Notes: generated from the sequence alone by a model not told the origin. DNA of 34,630 bases from an uncultured Clostridiaceae bacterium (GCA_948444845.1 CAOJVB010000019.1:1-34630), one strand, 5' to 3'. Positions 7,790 to 17,450 are shown, counted from the stretch's first letter. Program-made: numbers and translations.

Positions 7790-10511
7790 TTATTTGCATT
7801 CGTACCAGTTGGTTGCTTCGGATACTTCTACTTCTAGTGGGACTGTTAGCTGCATCGCTTTTTCCATACATTCTTTCAATAGTGCTTTTGCTTGTTCTTT
7901 GTCTTTTTCACTTACCTCTAATATTAATTCGTCATGCACTTGTAATATTATTTTTGCGTCTAGTTTTGTTTCTTCTAAGGCTTTGCTTAGGTTTACCATT
8001 GCTAGTTTCATTATGTCGGCGGCTGTTCCTTGTATTGGTGTGTTCATTGCTGCTCTTGCTCCGAACTGGCGTACCATATAGTTGTTTGAGCTTAGCTCTG
8101 GTATATTTCTTCTTCTTCCATATAGTGTTTCTACGTAGCCTTTTTCTTTTGCTTGTTCTACTACTTCTTTCATGAATTTGTCTATTCCACTGTATTTTTC
8201 TAAGTATTGTTCTATATATTTTTTGGCTTCTTTTCTTGGTATTCCTAGTTGTTCTGCTAAACCAAAATCGCTTATTCCATATACTATTCCGAAGTTTACT
8301 GCTTTTGCACTACTTCTTTGCTCTTTGGTTACTTCTTCTATCGGTATTCCTAGTACTTTTGAAGCTGCTTGTTTGTGGATGTCTTCTCCATTTTTGAATG
8401 CTTCTAGCATGTGTTCGTCTTGTGATATATGTGCTAGTACTCTTAATTCTATTTGTGAGTAGTCTGCATCTATGAATACATAGCCTTCTTTTGGTTTGAA
8501 TACTTTTCTTAAACGTTTTCCTAATTCTATTCTTGTTGGTATGTTTTGAAGGTTTGGCTCGGTTGAGCTTATTCTTCCTGTTGCTGTTACTGTTTGGTGG
8601 AAGTATGAGTGTATTCTGTTTGTTTTTTCGTTTATATATGGTAACATTCCTTCTACATATGTTGAATTTAGCTTCATTAAGCTTCTATATTCTAGTATTT
8701 TTTCTACTATTGGATGTTCTTTTCTTATTTTTTCTAATGCGTCTACATCTGTTGAATATCCTTTTTTGGTCTTTTTTGAGGTTGTTAGGTTTAGTTTTTC
8801 AAATAGTATGTTTCCTAATTGCTGTGTTGAATTTATATTAAATTCTTCACCTGCTAGTTCATATATTTGTTTTGTTAGTTCTTCTATTCCTGCTTTTAGT
8901 TCTTCCCCAAATGCTATAAGTTCTTCTTTATCTATATACATTCCTTCATATTGTATTTGTGCAAGTACTTTTGCAAGTGGCATTTCTATTTCATTAAATA
9001 GTTTTATAGAGTTTTGCTCTTCTAATTTTTTTGTTAGAATGTCTCTTAGTTCTTTTATTACATATGCTATAAAACATATTTCATGTTTTCTTCCATCTTC
9101 TTTTTCTTCATTATTTGATTCAAATAGATTTATTTGTTTATTTTCTTCTTTTCCCTCACCATTACTTGCCATATATTCATTTATATCTAAATCTAAATAG
9201 TCATTTGCTAAACTTTCTATCATGTATTTGTTAGCTGTTGGGTTTAATAAATATGCTGCTATTTCTACGTCAAAATTTAGGTTTTGCATATCTATTCCTT
9301 GTTCTTTTAGTATAACATAGTCTTCTTTTAGTTTATAACTTACCTTTTTTATCTCGCTATTTTCAAATATTTCTTTTAATTCTTGTATGTTTATATTATT
9401 AATATAATACACTTTATTTTCTATTATTATGCTTGCCCAAGTTATTTCTTTCTTTATTATGCTTTCTTTGTTGTTTGTAGTTTGTTTATCTAAGTAATAT
9501 ATTATTTCTCTATTTTCCTTTATTTTATTTATTAATTCTTCTATTTCTTTACTTTGACTTTCTAACTCTACTATTTCAAATAATTCTTTTGATTCTTTAT
9601 TATTATCTGTACTAGCACTACTATTTAGTTCAAACCTTTCTATATATCTATTAAACTTTAGTTCTTTGAATTTATTTAATATAGCTTCTTTATTCCATTC
9701 TTTTTTTGATAAACTATCTAGGCTTTCTTCTATTGGTACATTAATGTTTATTGTTCCTAATTCTTTTGATAAAATCGCTAAGTCTTTATTCTCTATTATT
9801 TTTTCTCTTGTTTTCCCTTTTATGCTTGGTGCCCTTTCTTCTTCTATTTCTTTATATAGATTTTCTATGCTTCCATATTCTTTCACTATATTTAATGCTG
9901 TTTTTTCACCTACTCCTGGTACTCCTGGAATATTGTCTGATGTATCTCCTTGAAGTCCTTTTACTTCTATTAGCTTTTCTGGCTCTAATCCATATACTTC
10001 TAGTACTTTATTTCTATCAAAATCTTCTACTTCTGTTTTTCCTGCTTTTGTTCGTGGTATTCTTACTGTTATGTGGTCTGATGTTAGTTGGAATGTGTCT
10101 CTATCTCCTGATAGAATTGTTACTTCCATTCCTTCTTTTTCTCCTCTTTTTGATAGTGTTCCTAATACATCATCTGCTTCATATCCTTCTTTTTCTATTA
10201 TTGTTATATTCATGTCTTTTAATATTTCTTTTATCATAGGCATTTGCTCTGCTAATTCATTTGGCATTCCATGGCGGTTTGCTTTATATCCTTCATACAT
10301 TTTATGCCTTGCTGTTGGAGCTTTTAAATCAAATGCTACTGCTATATAGTCTGGGTTTAGGTCTTCTTCTATTTTAAATAAAATTGCCAAAAAGCCATAT
10401 ACTGCATTTGTATATGTTCCGATCTGCTGTCATTAACATTTTAGAGCCCATTATTCCATAAAAAGCTCTGTTCATTATACTGTTTCCATCTACTAATAAT
10501 AATCTACTCAA
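7790..10511 (-). CDS. polA: DNA polymerase I, assembled across a +1 shift at CGG
   Basis: Pol I fills gaps in repair and Okazaki-fragment processing. Reading starts at TTG 10509-10511 (SRLLLVDGNSIMNRAFYGI), with GGAG nine bases upstream. After GCA GAT the frame meets CGG (10419-10421) and would stop 15 codons later. Skipping the C gives GAT GGA ACA TAT, that is DGTYTNAVYGFLAILFKI, an exact family match, and runs open for 876 more residues (about 906 in total; Pol I is about 880-930). Visible are the 5'-nuclease motifs (YEADDVLGTLS, GDRDTFQL, GVPGVGEKTA); a middle domain without the DxE proofreading motif; and polymerase motifs DADYSQIELR (about 682), KAVNFGIVYGIS (about 735) and QVHDELILEV (about 862). 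The frameshift is read here as recoding, not decay. Confidence 0.93.
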
Positions 10512-10553
10512 AATCAATTTCTCCTATTCTTATTTTTATTTCTATTGTATCTA

Positions 10554-10595
10554 AATAAGTATGATATATTCTTTAATGACTATATCATACTTATT
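10554..10595. repeat. Perfect inverted repeat upstream of polA
   Basis: Fifteen-base arms (AATAAGTATGATATA and its complement, 10554-10568 and 10581-10595) around a 12-base loop, 43 bases before the polA start. There is no T run, so it is not a typical terminator. An operator or leader hairpin is possible. Confidence 0.55.
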
Positions 10596-10721
10596 AAAAT
10601 ATTTCTACTAATAATTAATAATATTTGCTAAAATCAATTTTTATAATAATAACACTCAATTATTGAACTTTTAAGCTTTTATATATTAAAAATTGCTTAC
10701 AGATTAATATTTACAAAAACC

Positions 10722-10754
10722 AAAAGAGCAGAACTATATGTGTTTTGCTCTTTT
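10722..10754 (-). terminator. mutS: Intrinsic terminator after mutS
   Basis: On the minus strand AAAAGAGCA pairs with TGCTCTTTT (10746-10754 with 10722-10730), followed by GGTTTTTG. It separates mutS from polA, although both lie on the same strand. Confidence 0.7.
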
Positions 10755-10797
10755 AGACTTTATAATATCTAATTTAATACAGACATCTGAATTCAAA

Positions 10798-13419
10798 CTA
10801 CGACATCTTCTCTTTTATTCTAACCAACGTATTCAAGGCATCAATAGGTGTTAAACTATTTACATCAATTTTATCAATTTCACTTGCTATTTCTGCTAGT
10901 TTAAAGTTAAACATATCTAGTTGACCAGCTGTTTGTTTTTTATCTTCTTTTTGTATTGCTTTTTCATTTATTATACTTTTTCTCTCTAAGCTTTTTAATA
11001 TTTCAGTTGCTCTTTTACTTACGTTTTGAGGCACTCCTGCTAAACGTGCTACGTGTACTCCATAACTTTCGTCGGTTCCACCTGGCAGAATTTTTCTTAG
11101 GAAAATTACGTCTTCTCCTTTTTCCTTTACTGCTACTTGGAAGTTTTTTATTCCTTCTAGTTTATCTTCTAACTGTATTAGTTCATGGTAATGTGTTGCA
11201 AATAATGTTTTTGCTCCACATTTTTCTTTGTCTGATATGTATTCTGCTACTGCCCATGCTATTGAAAGTCCATCATATGTTGATGTTCCTCTTCCTATTT
11301 CATCTAGTATTACTAAGCTTTTCGAAGTTGCTTCTTTTAGTATTGTAGCTACTTCCATCATTTCTACCATAAACGTACTTTGCCCCATACTTAGGTCATC
11401 TGAGGCTCCTACTCTTGTAAATATTTTATCTACAACACCTATATGTGCGCCTGCTGCTGGAACAAATGAACCTATTTGTGCCATTAGTGTTATTAATGCT
11501 ACTTGCCTCATGTAGGTAGATTTTCCTGCCATGTTTGGCCCTGTTATCATTGCTAGTCTTGTTTCTTCTTTATCCAAGTATGTGTCATTTTGAACAAAGC
11601 TTCCTGATGGTAGCATTTTTTCTATTACAGGGTGACGTCCATCTTTTATATCTATTACTCCGCTGTTATCTACTACTGGTTCTACATAGTTCAAGTCTTC
11701 TGCTACTGTTGCAAATGAACATAGTACATCAAGTATTGCTATTACTTCTGCTGAGGTTTGTATTCTTTTTATTTTGCTTTCTATATCATCTCTTATTTCT
11801 ACAAAAGCGTTGTATTCTAAGTTTATAACTTTTTCTTCTGCACCTAATATTTGATTTTCTAAGTTTTTAAGTTCTTCTGTTATATATCTTTCTGCATTTG
11901 CTAAAGTTTGTTTTCTTATATATCTTTCAGGTACTTGGTCAAAATTAGATTTTGTAACTTCTATATAGTAACCAAATACTCTATTAAAGCCTACTTTTAA
12001 GCCTTTTATTCCTGTTTTTTCTCTTTCATCTGCCTCTAGTTTAATAATCCATGTTTTTCCTTCTGTTGTTGCTTTTTTTAGTTGGTCTATTTCTTCATTA
12101 TATCCTAGTTTTATTAGTCCTCCTTCTTTTACACTAAGTGGTGGTTCATCTACTATTGCTTCTTCTATTAGGTCGTGAATATCTGTTAATTCATCTAATT
12201 TTAAATATAGTTCTTGTAAAAGTTGTGACTTTGTAACCGCTAATATTTTCTTTACTTCTGGCAATTGTTTTGCTGAATTTTTAAGTGAAATTAAATCTCT
12301 ACCAGTTGCACTTCCATATGATATTCTTCCTGCTAGTCTTTCTATATCATATACTTTTTTAAGTAGTTCTGTTATATCTCCTCTTAATATGATGTTATCT
12401 TTTAATTCTTTAACTGCACTTAACCTATTGTTTATTTCAGTTACATCTATCAATGGGTCATTTATCCATCTTCTTAAATGCCTTCCTCCCATTGATGTTG
12501 AAGTTTTATCTAATACCCATAAAAGAGTTCCTTTTTTAGATTTATCTCTCATTTTTTCTGTTAGTTCTAGGTTTCTTCTTGCATTTATATCTAAGCTCAT
12601 ATATTTAGTAGTGTTATACATTATTATTTTGTTTATATGTTCTAAGCTATTTTTTTGTGTATCAATAAGGTAAAACATAAGTCCATTTATTGAGGCCACA
12701 GCAATTTTTTTATCTTCTAAATTTTCTATATCTTCTCCTGCTTCATTTTTTACCATATATGCATCAGTTAATTTTTCTATATCATCCCCAAAAGCATCTT
12801 CTTTTATTTTTGAAATAAATACTTCAAAACGTTCTTTTATTTTATTTATTTCTTCTAAAGAATCATACATAAATGAATTTACTACTATTTCTGCTGGGTT
12901 ATATCTTGATATTTCATCTAATAATTTTGGAAAATTATTGCTATCTGTAATTTCAGTTGTTCTAAAATCTCCAGTTGATACATCACATACACTTATTCCA
13001 AAAAATGTTCCTGCTTTATATATACTCATAATGTAATTGTTTTTCTTTTCATCTAATAAATTACTTTCCATAACAGTACCAGGTGTAACTACACGAATTA
13101 CGCCTCTTTTTACTATACCTTTAGCTTGTTTTGGATCTTCTAATTGTTCACATATAGCAACTTTATATCCTTTTTCTATAAGTCTTGAAATATATGTATC
13201 TGCAGCATGAAAAGGAACTCCACACATAGGTGCACGTTCTTCTTGTCCACAAAGCTTACCTGTTAAAGTTAGCTCTAGTTCTTTTGACACACGTATTGCA
13301 TCATCAAAGAACATTTCATAAAAATCGCCTAAACGATAAAATAAGATACAATCATTATATTCCTCTTTAGTTTTTAAATATTCCTGCATCATAGGTGAAA
13401 ATTCCGCTTTTTCTGCCAT
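10798..13419 (-). CDS. mutS: DNA mismatch repair protein MutS
   Basis: MutS recognises base mismatches and small loops and recruits the repair machinery. The 873 residues are of usual length. The start at 13417-13419 has AAGGAG at good spacing. The N-terminal mismatch-binding motif GDFYEMF is at about residues 31-37 (the Phe-x-Glu wedge). The connector, core and clamp domains follow. The ATPase domain has Walker A TGPNMAGKSTYMRQ near residue 620 and Walker B LVILDEIGRGTSTYDG, then FATHYHEL. mutL, a frequent neighbour, is not in this window. The HD-hydrolase gene is 85 bases upstream and miaB lies beyond it; a miaB-mutS neighbourhood is common in clostridia. Confidence 0.97.
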   Translation of the reverse strand: MAEKAEFSPMMQEYLKTKEEYNDCILFYRLGDFYEMFFDDAIRVSKELELTLTGKLCGQEERAPMCGVPFHAADTYISRLIEKGYKVAICEQLEDPKQAKGIVKRGVIRVVTPGTVMESNLLDEKKNNYIMSIYKAGTFFGISVCDVSTGDFRTTEITDSNNFPKLLDEISRYNPAEIVVNSFMYDSLEEINKIKERFEVFISKIKEDAFGDDIEKLTDAYMVKNEAGEDIENLEDKKIAVASINGLMFYLIDTQKNSLEHINKIIMYNTTKYMSLDINARRNLELTEKMRDKSKKGTLLWVLDKTSTSMGGRHLRRWINDPLIDVTEINNRLSAVKELKDNIILRGDITELLKKVYDIERLAGRISYGSATGRDLISLKNSAKQLPEVKKILAVTKSQLLQELYLKLDELTDIHDLIEEAIVDEPPLSVKEGGLIKLGYNEEIDQLKKATTEGKTWIIKLEADEREKTGIKGLKVGFNRVFGYYIEVTKSNFDQVPERYIRKQTLANAERYITEELKNLENQILGAEEKVINLEYNAFVEIRDDIESKIKRIQTSAEVIAILDVLCSFATVAEDLNYVEPVVDNSGVIDIKDGRHPVIEKMLPSGSFVQNDTYLDKEETRLAMITGPNMAGKSTYMRQVALITLMAQIGSFVPAAGAHIGVVDKIFTRVGASDDLSMGQSTFMVEMMEVATILKEATSKSLVILDEIGRGTSTYDGLSIAWAVAEYISDKEKCGAKTLFATHYHELIQLEDKLEGIKNFQVAVKEKGEDVIFLRKILPGGTDESYGVHVARLAGVPQNVSKRATEILKSLERKSIINEKAIQKEDKKQTAGQLDMFNFKLAEIASEIDKIDVNSLTPIDALNTLVRIKEKMS

Positions 13420-13504
13420 GTTTTAATTCTCCTTCCGCACGCTCCATTTTCTATTTTTGATTATCAATTGTTCGCTCTTCGAATAAATTTTCCATAAAAA
13501 TGTT

Positions 13505-14095
13505 TTACATTTCTCTTTCGTCTTCAAAGTAGTCTTCCATAGTCCTCCCAAATACATTATTTATTCCTTTTTCTAATCTTACAAATAATGGATTTTGTTT
13601 GTCTTCGTTTGTAATTAAACTTTTATACATATTTCTGTAATACCATTCTTGTTTTTCTTGACATCTTTTAAATGCCGAAAAATCTTTAACTCCTTTTTCT
13701 TTAAACACTCTATCTAAATCTTCAATATTAGCTATTTTGTCTGCAACTACTACTAGTTTTTCTCTTAATGTTTTTTCTTTCATTTTGTTTATTTTATTTT
13801 GTTTTCTTTCTTCCCAAGATTTACTTTTATCTAGTTCTGATGCTATATCTACTAAGTGTGCTATATCTTCTCCAAAGTTTCTTTTTATATCTTCTAATGT
13901 AAACTTTGTATCTTCTGGAACATCATGTAATGCTCCTCCTGCAGTAACATTTTTATCTGCTCCATATTCTCTTAATATTTGTACAACCGCTAATGGATGT
14001 ACTATTGCTGGTTCTTCTGGCTTTGCCTTTCTTACTTGTCCACTATGTGCTATCATTGCAAACATTAAAGCTTTTTCTATTACATTTTTAGTCAC
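13505..14095 (-). CDS. HD-domain hydrolase, RelA/SpoT (MESH1-like) type
   Basis: A 196-residue protein resembling the (p)ppGpp-hydrolase half of RelA/SpoT enzymes. The metal-binding HD signature is complete in outline: HSGQVRK, IVHPLAVV, GGALHDVPEDT and later VVADKIANIEDL. There is no synthetase, TGS or ACT domain, so it is a stand-alone small hydrolase. The substrate is inferred from the family and could be another nucleotide. The start is GTG at 14093-14095, with AAGGAG about nine bases upstream. The C-terminus (about residues 130-196) is rich in aromatic and acidic residues and is not assigned. It sits between miaB and mutS on the same strand. Confidence 0.8.
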   Translation of the reverse strand: MTKNVIEKALMFAMIAHSGQVRKAKPEEPAIVHPLAVVQILREYGADKNVTAGGALHDVPEDTKFTLEDIKRNFGEDIAHLVDIASELDKSKSWEERKQNKINKMKEKTLREKLVVVADKIANIEDLDRVFKEKGVKDFSAFKRCQEKQEWYYRNMYKSLITNEDKQNPLFVRLEKGINNVFGRTMEDYFEDEREM

Positions 14096-14169
14096 TTTTT
14101 ATTACTCCTTTTTATTAGAAGTTGGAATAGTATTAATCATTTTCATATGTGTTACTTCTATCTTACTAT

Positions 14170-14269
14170 TTATCTTTCTTCTTCGTTTTCTTGCACACTT
14201 CTTATTCTTTCTTCTAATTTTTCTTTTATTTCATCTAATTTTCTAATTTTTTTCTATTCCTTTTTCCAT
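14170..14269 (-). pseudogene. Possible 32-residue coiled-coil gene with one extra A
   Basis: An ATG at 14267-14269 with AAAGGAT upstream begins MEKGIEK and then meets TAG after a run of seven A (14248-14254). If one A is skipped, the frame continues as IRKLDEIKEKLEERIRSVQE and ends NEEER with a stop at 14170-14172, just before the HD gene. The charged heptad-like sequence suggests a real small protein. It could be a decayed gene, a homopolymer error, or a slippage site. Unlike the other four frameshifts, no CGG codon is involved. Confidence 0.4.
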
Positions 14270-14319
14270 TTTTACATCCTTTTTATTCTGTAGTTTTTAG
14301 CTATATCTTTTGAGTGAAT

Positions 14320-14360
14320 GTCCCCTGCGTGCCAAATTAGCACGATAAAAGGCGTCCCTA
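14320..14360. repeat. Family A-like repeat at the miaB stop codon
   Basis: Contains GTCCCC, a CGTGC/GCACG hairpin and GGCGTCCCTAG. The TAG stop of miaB (14358-14360) is the first part of the minus-strand repeat TAGGGACGCC. Confidence 0.55.
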
Positions 14361-15773
14361 GTGTGTTAATTCTCCTTTTAGATACCACATGTGTTCTGAT
14401 ATTATTTTTAAGTTTACCATGTTTCCTATTAGTTCTTTGCTTCCTTCAAATACTACTACTTTGTTTGTATCCGTTCTTGCTGTTAACATTTCTTCATTTG
14501 TTTTGCTTGTTCCTTCTACTAATACTCTTTGAATTGTTCCTATGTATTTATCGTTGTTTTCTTTTATTTGGCTTTCTACTAGTGCCTTTAGCCTATCAAA
14601 GCGTTTATGTTTTATTTCTTCTGGTATTTGGTTTTCCATTCTATCGCCTGGTGTTCCTACTCTTCTTGAGTATATGAACATAAATACTTGCTCGAAGTGT
14701 ACTTTTTTAACAACATCTAGCGTATCTTCAAAGTCTTCTTCTGTTTCTCCTGGGAAACCTACTATTATGTCGGTTGAAAATACTATGTTTGGTATCATCT
14801 TTTTCATTTTTTCTACTAGGTTTAAGTATTGTTCTTTTGTGTATTTTCTATTCATTACTTTTAATACATTTGTACTTCCTGATTGAAGTGGTAAGTGTAC
14901 TATTTTGCTTACTTTTTCACAATCTCTTATTGCTTCTATTACATCATCTGTGAAATCCTTTGGATGTGGTGATACAAAGCGTACTTTTTCTATTCCTTCT
15001 ATTTTATTTACTGCTCTTAATAATGTAGCAAATGAGTTTACTCCTTCATATTCTTCAAATTCTATTTTCTTCTCACGTTCTACTCTTAAATATGAATTAA
15101 CGTTTTGCCCTAGTAAGGTTATCTCTTTATATCCTTCTTTTGCTAAAGAACATACTTCTTCTATAATATCTTTTGGGTTTCTACTCCTTTCTCTTCCACG
15201 TACATATGGAACTATACAGTAGCTACAAAAGTTGTTACATCCATTCATTATTGTTACTGATGCTTTTATATTATCATTTCTTGATATTGGTAATCCTTCT
15301 ATTATTTCGCCATCTATATCTATTATATCTCTTATTTTTTTGTTTTCTTCTAAGGCTTTATATAAATCTTGTGGTAACTTATGAAGTGTGTGTGTTCCAA
15401 ATATTATATCTACATATGGGTAACTTTGTTTTAATTTATTTACTATGTGCTCTTCTTGCATCATACAGCCACCTATTGCTATTATTGTTCCTTTATTTTC
15501 TTTTTGTTTTTTTACTTCTCCTACTTTTCCAAAAAGTTTTTCTTCTGCGTTTTCACGTACACAACAAGTGTTAAATAAAACTAGGTCTGCCTCTTCCATA
15601 TTTAAAGTCTTTTTATAGTTCATTTTTTCTAACATTCCACTTAGTTTTTCGGAGTCATTTTCGTTTAGTTGACATCCCATTGTTAATATATAATATTTTA
15701 ATGTTTTTCCTTTATTTATTTCATTTACTTTTTCTATATATTTTAGTTCTTCATCTATATTTATTTTTTTCAA
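14358..15773 (-). CDS. miaB: tRNA-2-methylthio-N6-dimethylallyladenosine synthase
   Basis: MiaB is a radical SAM methylthiotransferase that adds the 2-methylthio group to i6A37 of tRNAs reading UNN codons. It has 471 residues. The start is TTG at 15771-15773, with GGAG nine bases upstream. The N-terminal UPF0004 domain has cluster cysteines in TMGCQLNENDSEK, FNTCCVRENAE and GGCMMQ. The radical SAM motif CNNFCSYCIVPYVRGRERSR is at about residues 179-198. HVPLQSG-like HLPLQSGS and DIIVGFPGETEEDF follow. The C-terminal TRAM domain ends GELTH. The stop codon lies in a family A repeat. It is transcribed from its own promoter, divergent from the nuclease gene at 16098. Confidence 0.96.
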   Translation of the reverse strand: MKKINIDEELKYIEKVNEINKGKTLKYYILTMGCQLNENDSEKLSGMLEKMNYKKTLNMEEADLVLFNTCCVRENAEEKLFGKVGEVKKQKENKGTIIAIGGCMMQEEHIVNKLKQSYPYVDIIFGTHTLHKLPQDLYKALEENKKIRDIIDIDGEIIEGLPISRNDNIKASVTIMNGCNNFCSYCIVPYVRGRERSRNPKDIIEEVCSLAKEGYKEITLLGQNVNSYLRVEREKKIEFEEYEGVNSFATLLRAVNKIEGIEKVRFVSPHPKDFTDDVIEAIRDCEKVSKIVHLPLQSGSTNVLKVMNRKYTKEQYLNLVEKMKKMIPNIVFSTDIIVGFPGETEEDFEDTLDVVKKVHFEQVFMFIYSRRVGTPGDRMENQIPEEIKHKRFDRLKALVESQIKENNDKYIGTIQRVLVEGTSKTNEEMLTARTDTNKVVVFEGSKELIGNMVNLKIISEHMWYLKGELTH

Positions 15774-15803
15774 AACTTATTTCTCCTTTTTATCATTTGC
15801 TTT

Positions 15804-15832
15804 ATTTTATTACATTTTACAAGTTTTTTCAA
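15804..15832 (-). promoter_or_regulatory. miaB: Candidate promoter for miaB
   Basis: Minus strand: TTGAAA (15827-15832), a 17-base spacer and TAAAAT (15804-15809), about 30 bases before the miaB start. Confidence 0.6.
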
Positions 15833-15942
15833 GAAAAATATCCTATATTTTATAATATTTCTTGTTTTATTTGTATTATTGCAATTTCTTATCTATTTTT
15901 TATTTTTCGTTTTATAACATTCATAAATTTATAACTTAATAT

Positions 15943-15952
15943 TTCGACAAAA
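15943..15952. promoter_or_regulatory. Spo0A-box-like site
   Basis: The minus strand reads TTTTGTCGAA, an exact match to the core Spo0A box, in the miaB/nuclease intergenic region (15774-16097). Nothing else recognisable is seen in that 324-base gap. Single site, so moderate support only. Confidence 0.4.
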
Positions 15953-16097
15953 CTTCTTATATTTTGCTATTGTAAACTTTAAGTTTTTATGTTAATATTG
16001 TTTTGTTTAGTATTTTATTCTTATTAAACTTTTAGGATATTCTTTCCTAAAATATTTTCCAATTTTTTTAAATTTCAAATATGAAGGAGATGATTTT

Positions 16098-17003
16098 ATA
16101 GAACTACTACAATTAAAAAATGATTATACTTTTAAGCGTGTTTTTGGCTTTGTCGGAAATGAAGAAATTACAAAGAGTCTATTAAATTCTATACTTAAAG
16201 AACCTGTTTCTGATGTAGTACTTGATTGTAACAAAATTATTGAATCTGACTTATTAGACGATAAACTTGGAGTTCTTGATATAAGAGCTAAAATTAATAA
16301 TTCTATTGACTGTGATATTGAAATGCAAGTTGCTAACCAAAATAATATTGAAAAAAGGATATTATTTTATTTAAGTAAAATGTATGGTCAAAATATAAAA
16401 AAAGGGCACGATTACTTTGAGGCTAATAAATGCATTGCTATTTTATTTACTGACTTTGATATAAAAAGTCTTAGTAATATAAAAAAATACATAACTAAAT
16501 GGAACTTTCGTGAAGAAGAATATACAGATTCAATCTTGACAGATGCACTTGAAATTTATATAATAGAAATGCCTAAGGTAAAAAAGTACTCTAGGAGTGA
16601 AAAACTAGATACTTGGGTTAATTTTATTATAAAGTCAGGTGATATTGATATGAGTAATGCAGATGAGCCATTAAAAAAGGCTAAAGAAGTTTTAGAAGAA
16701 ATAAGTCAAAATGAACATGAAAGATATTTAGCAGATTTACGTGAAAAATACGTATTAGATCAAAATAATTTAGTTAGAACAGGTTATGACCGTGGATTTG
16801 AACAAGGTGTAAAAGATGGTATTGAGCAAGGTATTGAGCAAGGTATCGAACAAGGTATTGAACAAGGTATAAAAAAAGGGATGGAACAAGGATCTAAACA
16901 GCGTGAAACTGAAATAGCTAAAGAAATGAAAAAACAAAATTATTCAATAGAAGAAATTCAAAAGCTAACAAAGTTAACTAAAGAAGAAATTGAAAATTTA
17001 TAA
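16098..17003 (+). CDS. Rpn / PD-(D/E)XK family nuclease
   Basis: Resembles the Rpn (recombination-promoting nuclease, transposase_31/PDDEXK_2) group, whose members are DNA nucleases of accessory character. The reading frame is complete only from ATA at 16098-16100 (then ELLQLKNDYTFKRVFGFVGN, the usual N-terminus of the family). AAGGAG lies eight bases upstream of the ATA, and no ATG, GTG or TTG precedes it in frame. The first ATG, 16323, would cut off the catalytic half. Catalytic-type residues are the Asp in LGVLDIRAK and the Glu in DCDIEMQ. At 301 residues it ends in a charged tail with four GIEQ repeats. Codon use is AT-rich and native-looking. Either ATA initiates or the gene has lost its start. 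Confidence 0.85.
   Translation: MELLQLKNDYTFKRVFGFVGNEEITKSLLNSILKEPVSDVVLDCNKIIESDLLDDKLGVLDIRAKINNSIDCDIEMQVANQNNIEKRILFYLSKMYGQNIKKGHDYFEANKCIAILFTDFDIKSLSNIKKYITKWNFREEEYTDSILTDALEIYIIEMPKVKKYSRSEKLDTWVNFIIKSGDIDMSNADEPLKKAKEVLEEISQNEHERYLADLREKYVLDQNNLVRTGYDRGFEQGVKDGIEQGIEQGIEQGIEQGIKKGMEQGSKQRETEIAKEMKKQNYSIEEIQKLTKLTKEEIENL
16818..16865 (+). repeat. Four 12-base tandem repeats encoding GIEQ
   Basis: GGTATTGAGCAA and close variants are repeated four times in frame, giving a Gly-Ile-Glu-Gln tail that continues as degenerate GIKKGMEQGSKQ. Such G-x-x-x tails are common in Rpn proteins and vary in copy number. Confidence 0.9.
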
Positions 17004-17034
17004 TTCAATAATTATTTTAAAATACTAAACATAT

Positions 17035-17070
17035 AATAGTAATCCATTATTTTATTGGGTTGCTATTTTT
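17035..17070 (+). terminator. Intrinsic terminator of the Rpn gene
   Basis: AATAGTAATCC pairs with GGGTTGCTATT using two G-T pairs, followed by a T run. Confidence 0.7.
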
Positions 17071-17078
17071 TATTTCAA

Positions 17079-17110
17079 GGAAAGATTTTTGACGCGTCCA
17101 AAATCTTTCC
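17079..17110. repeat. Palindrome with GACGCGTC centre
   Basis: GGAAAGATTTT and AAAATCTTTCC (17079-17089 and 17100-17110) flank the palindrome GACGCGTC. A further AAATCTTTCC copy follows directly. Possibly a divergent family A element. Confidence 0.6.
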
Positions 17111-17129
17111 AAATCTTTCCCACAAAAAA

Positions 17130-17147
17130 AGAATGGTTCCCCACTCT
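17130..17147 (-). terminator. rpmE: Intrinsic terminator of rpmE
   Basis: On the minus strand AGAGTGG pairs with CCATTCT, followed by seven T. Confidence 0.7.
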
Positions 17148-17159
17148 ATTTTATGCTTC

Positions 17160-17360
17160 TTATTGAATTCCGTATTTTTTCTTAAATTTATCTGCTCTAC
17201 CACCTGTTGTTTCTTTTCTTAAATTACCTGTCCAGTATGGATGACATTTTGAGCAAACGTCAACTTTCATATCAGCTTTTACTGAATTTGTTTTCATTAC
17301 GTTTCCACATGCACATGTAATTGTACTTTCTGTATATGTTGGATGTATTCCTTCTCTCAT
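17160..17360 (-). CDS. rpmE: 50S ribosomal protein L31, zinc-binding form
   Basis: A 66-residue ribosomal protein of the large subunit. It starts MREGIHPTY and carries the zinc ligands in CACGNV and CSKCHP (a Cys-x-Cys and a Cys-x-x-Cys), marking the Zn-containing form rather than the zinc-independent paralogue. It ends GGRADKFKKKYGIQ, as is typical. The start at 17358-17360 has GAGAGGAAGAGG upstream. It is followed by its own terminator and preceded by a small membrane-protein gene on the same strand about 90 bases away. Confidence 0.97.
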   Translation of the reverse strand: MREGIHPTYTESTITCACGNVMKTNSVKADMKVDVCSKCHPYWTGNLRKETTGGRADKFKKKYGIQ

Positions 17361-17450
17361 TTTGTATTCACCTCTTCCTCTCTTTTTTAAACTATCTTTA
17401 TTATATTATCACACAAATACTTTTTTTTCAAGTATTTATATGTTTTTTAT

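Noticed and set aside
16818..16865. A CRISPR-like or regulatory array
   Set aside because: The 12-base units are in frame inside a gene and encode the GIEQ tail usual for Rpn proteins; there are no spacers.
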